Assembly: GCA_024160085.1 (NCBI GenBank)
Contig: JAMDYG010000001.1
Span: 930,001-994,000, forward strand
DNA length: 64,000 bases
Direction of reading: 5' to 3'
Origin: Serratia symbiotica
Lineage (GTDB): Bacteria; Pseudomonadota; Gammaproteobacteria; Enterobacterales; Enterobacteriaceae
A program made the position numbers and the translations under genes. Under the pieces are notes generated by a model. It had not been told where the DNA came from, searched no databases, and saw only the letters and a program-made list of their open reading frames with translations. Below, piece after piece: positions 62,565 to 64,000 of this stretch (position 1 is its first letter; every line of letters begins with the position of its first letter).

Positions 62565-63276
62565 AAACGTGGCACGAGACCGCGGCACTATAGCGGGGGC
62601 AGATAGTAGTGCTAGTATTTGAGACGTTAACGTAGTAGGTGGACTTCTCATTGCAGCCTTATCAATAAGACTGTATGCCGTAGGGCCTCAAAACCTGTCG
62701 AACGCAGGTGGCGCGGGTTTATGGCAGTTTCCACTATGGATCATAAGTGGTTTTCCTGCGGTTTGTCATACCCTGACGGTTTCGCTGGCCACCTTCATCT
62801 ATTAGTGGATTTTCCGACCCATCACCGAAAGAATTTGTATAAGAAGAAAACATTTTGCGCTTGTCATCCGGGGGCATTTTGGTGCACAATTCATCATGAA
62901 TGAGAATAGCCGACATTTTAACACGTCGGTTATTTTTTTGCACTGCGCTTTACAAACTGTTCGTTTCATGCACCAAGCGAGGCCGGACAAATGTTCCGGA
63001 TAGGTAAATAGTTTTGCGCGTGACCAAACAACATTCTTAGTGGTCGTGACTCATGAGGATAAGAACAATGGAGCAATTATTCACTTTAGCATTGGTGCCT
63101 GCCAGTTTCCGCTGTGGGTGCAGCGATTATGGCGCAGTCAAGACTTTTTTGACGTGCTATCCGGCTTCTACCCCTTCTCTTTTTGAATTAAGTCGCTCAT
63201 TGCAAAGTTTCCCTGCAACCTTAAGTCTTAGCGTATCTAATCCCAGTAAGGCAAGAAGGTAATGGAGGGCGGTACA
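62565..63276. other. Intergenic region between lysP and plaP
   Basis: Apart from the terminator at 62905-62939, no recognised gene. A minus-strand frame (62734-62910) and a plus-strand frame (63053-63262) exist but match no family I know. The plaP leader includes a strong ribosome site (ggagggcgg) at 63264-63272. Confidence 0.45.
62905..62939. terminator. Rho-independent terminator upstream of plaP
   Basis: aatagccgac pairs with gtcggttatt (one G-U) around a ten-base loop and is followed by ttttttt. It lies 340 bases after lysP, so it may end a transcript that I do not recognise. Confidence 0.75.
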
Positions 63277-64000
63277 ATGTCCAATAACCTCATTAATGCC
63301 GCTCCAGCGCAACGCACTCAACTGCGTAAAGCCCTGACTTTAGTGCCGGTCGTGATGATTGGCTTGGCTTATCTGCAACCAATGACCATCTTTGACACCT
63401 TTGGCATCGTATCTGGCCTGACAGACGGACACGTTGCGACCGCATATGTTTTCGCGTTGCTGGCGATTTTATTCACCGCCTTGAGCTATGGAAAACTGGT
63501 GAGAAAATTCCCTTCAGCCGGTTCCGCCTATACCTACGCACAGAAAACCATCAGCCCGTATGTCGGCTTTATGGTGGGATGGTCATCGTTGCTGGACTAC
63601 CTGTTCATGCCGATGATCAACATTCTACTGGCTAAAATTTATCTGGAAGCCATTTTTCCAGGTGCGCCATCGTGGATCTTCGTGGCTGTACTGGTCGGCT
63701 TGATGACCTTTTTTAACCTGCATGGCATTAAGCTAGTGGCTAACTTGAACACCATCATTGTGGTGGTGCAGGTGGCGATCATGATTGTATTCCTCGGCCT
63801 AGTGATTAACAGCGTTTATCACGGCGAAGGTGCTGGTACTTTACTCAGTAGCCGTCCGTTTTGGTCGGAAAATGCTCATGTGGTGCCGATGATCACCGGT
63901 GCGACAATTCTGTGCTTTTCGTTCCTAGGTTTTGACGGCATCAGTTCGTTGTCGGAAGAAACCAAAGACGCGGAGAGAGTGATCCCGAAAGCTATCTTCC
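63277..64000 (+). CDS. plaP: Putrescine importer PlaP/PuuP type, 5' part
   Basis: Amino acid-polyamine-organocation permease, first 241 residues, running off the window. [20 protein letters not shown], then [40 protein letters not shown] and [20 protein letters not shown] match E. coli PlaP (YeeF) better than PuuP. PlaP imports putrescine by proton symport and is linked to surface motility. At least six membrane segments are visible. The start ATG 63277 has a strong ggagggcgg upstream. No lesion is seen in the visible part. Confidence 0.88.
   Translation, partial: MSNNLINAAPAQRTQLRKALTLVPVVMIGLAYLQPMTIFDTFGIVSGLTDGHVATAYVFALLAILFTALSYGKLVRKFPSAGSAYTYAQKTISPYVGFMVGWSSLLDYLFMPMINILLAKIYLEAIFPGAPSWIFVAVLVGLMTFFNLHGIKLVANLNTIIVVVQVAIMIVFLGLVINSVYHGEGAGTLLSSRPFWSENAHVVPMITGATILCFSFLGFDGISSLSEETKDAERVIPKAIF

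Noticed and set aside
62734-62910. Minus-strand small frame (MPPDDKRKMFSSYTNSFGDG)
   Set aside because: Plausible-looking small protein but no family recognised and no clear ribosome site; not strong enough for a gene call.

Overview
The window reads as a piece of a gamma-proteobacterial (Enterobacterales, Serratia-type) chromosome in the middle of genome decay. Protein sequences, gene order and tRNA content match Serratia/E. coli. About half of the recognisable genes are broken by single nonsense codons, one-base frameshifts, internal deletions or insertion sequences (IS), and worn IS remnants lie between them. A host-restricted Serratia, such as a Serratia symbiotica-type aphid symbiont, is the best fit. 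The species is my inference.

Layout. 1-3.6 kb: cutC and yecM are dead, argS is intact. 3.6-8.6 kb: an AT-rich degraded fimbrial usher runs into an IS903-group remnant, followed by a deletion fusion of the chitin genes chiP and chb. 9.2-15.6 kb: glnS, nagE, nagB and nagA are intact. 15.6-18.4 kb: nagC and asnB are dead, with an unusual pair of overlapping hairpins between them where nagD would be expected. 18.6-19.1 kb: a tRNA operon with a stable-RNA type promoter (Met, Leu, Gln-UUG, a decayed Met-like tRNA with anticodon UAU, Gln-CUG) and a terminator. 19.2-26.9 kb: ubiF, miaB (slightly truncated), ybeY, ybeX and lnt survive; yjdM and ybeZ are dead. 27.1-36 kb: an intact essential block, leuS-lptE-holA-nadD then rsfS-rlmH-mrdA-mrdB; rlpA behind it is dead. 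37.2-38.0 kb: a TacA-type antitoxin with a ruined TacT toxin. 38.2-42.2 kb: dacA, ybeD and lipB, split by an IS1-family remnant. Synteny with E. coli then jumps, across an IS256-family fragment and a DinI/MsgA remnant, to the proL-yejM end of another region. 43.5-62.6 kb: tRNA-Pro, yejM, yejL, rplY, mepS, nfo and lysP are intact or nearly so; yejK, radD, rsuA, rtn, yeiP, mtr, fruB-fruA, yeiH and yeiE are dead. The window ends inside a PlaP/PuuP-type polyamine permease.

What survives is mostly core: three aminoacyl-tRNA synthetases, cell elongation and wall synthesis (mrdA, mrdB, dacA, mepS), outer-membrane and lipoprotein biogenesis (lnt, lptE, yejM), ribosome function (ybeY, rsfS, rlmH, rplY), NAD, ubiquinone and lipoate synthesis, clamp loading (holA) and N-acetylglucosamine uptake and catabolism (nagE, nagB, nagA). 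What is lost is mostly regulatory (nagC, yeiE, rtn), redundant (asnB, ybeZ, rsuA, yeiP, radD) or environmental (chitin use, fructose phosphotransferase uptake, tryptophan uptake, fimbriae). Three dispersed non-coding repeat families occupy several intergenic gaps. I found no CRISPR array, no intact prophage and no coherent undescribed defence or biosynthetic system. The oddities worth checking are the competing hairpins before asnB, the UAU-anticodon pseudo-tRNA, the orphan antitoxin, the hexanucleotide expansion in yejM and the dispersed repeats.
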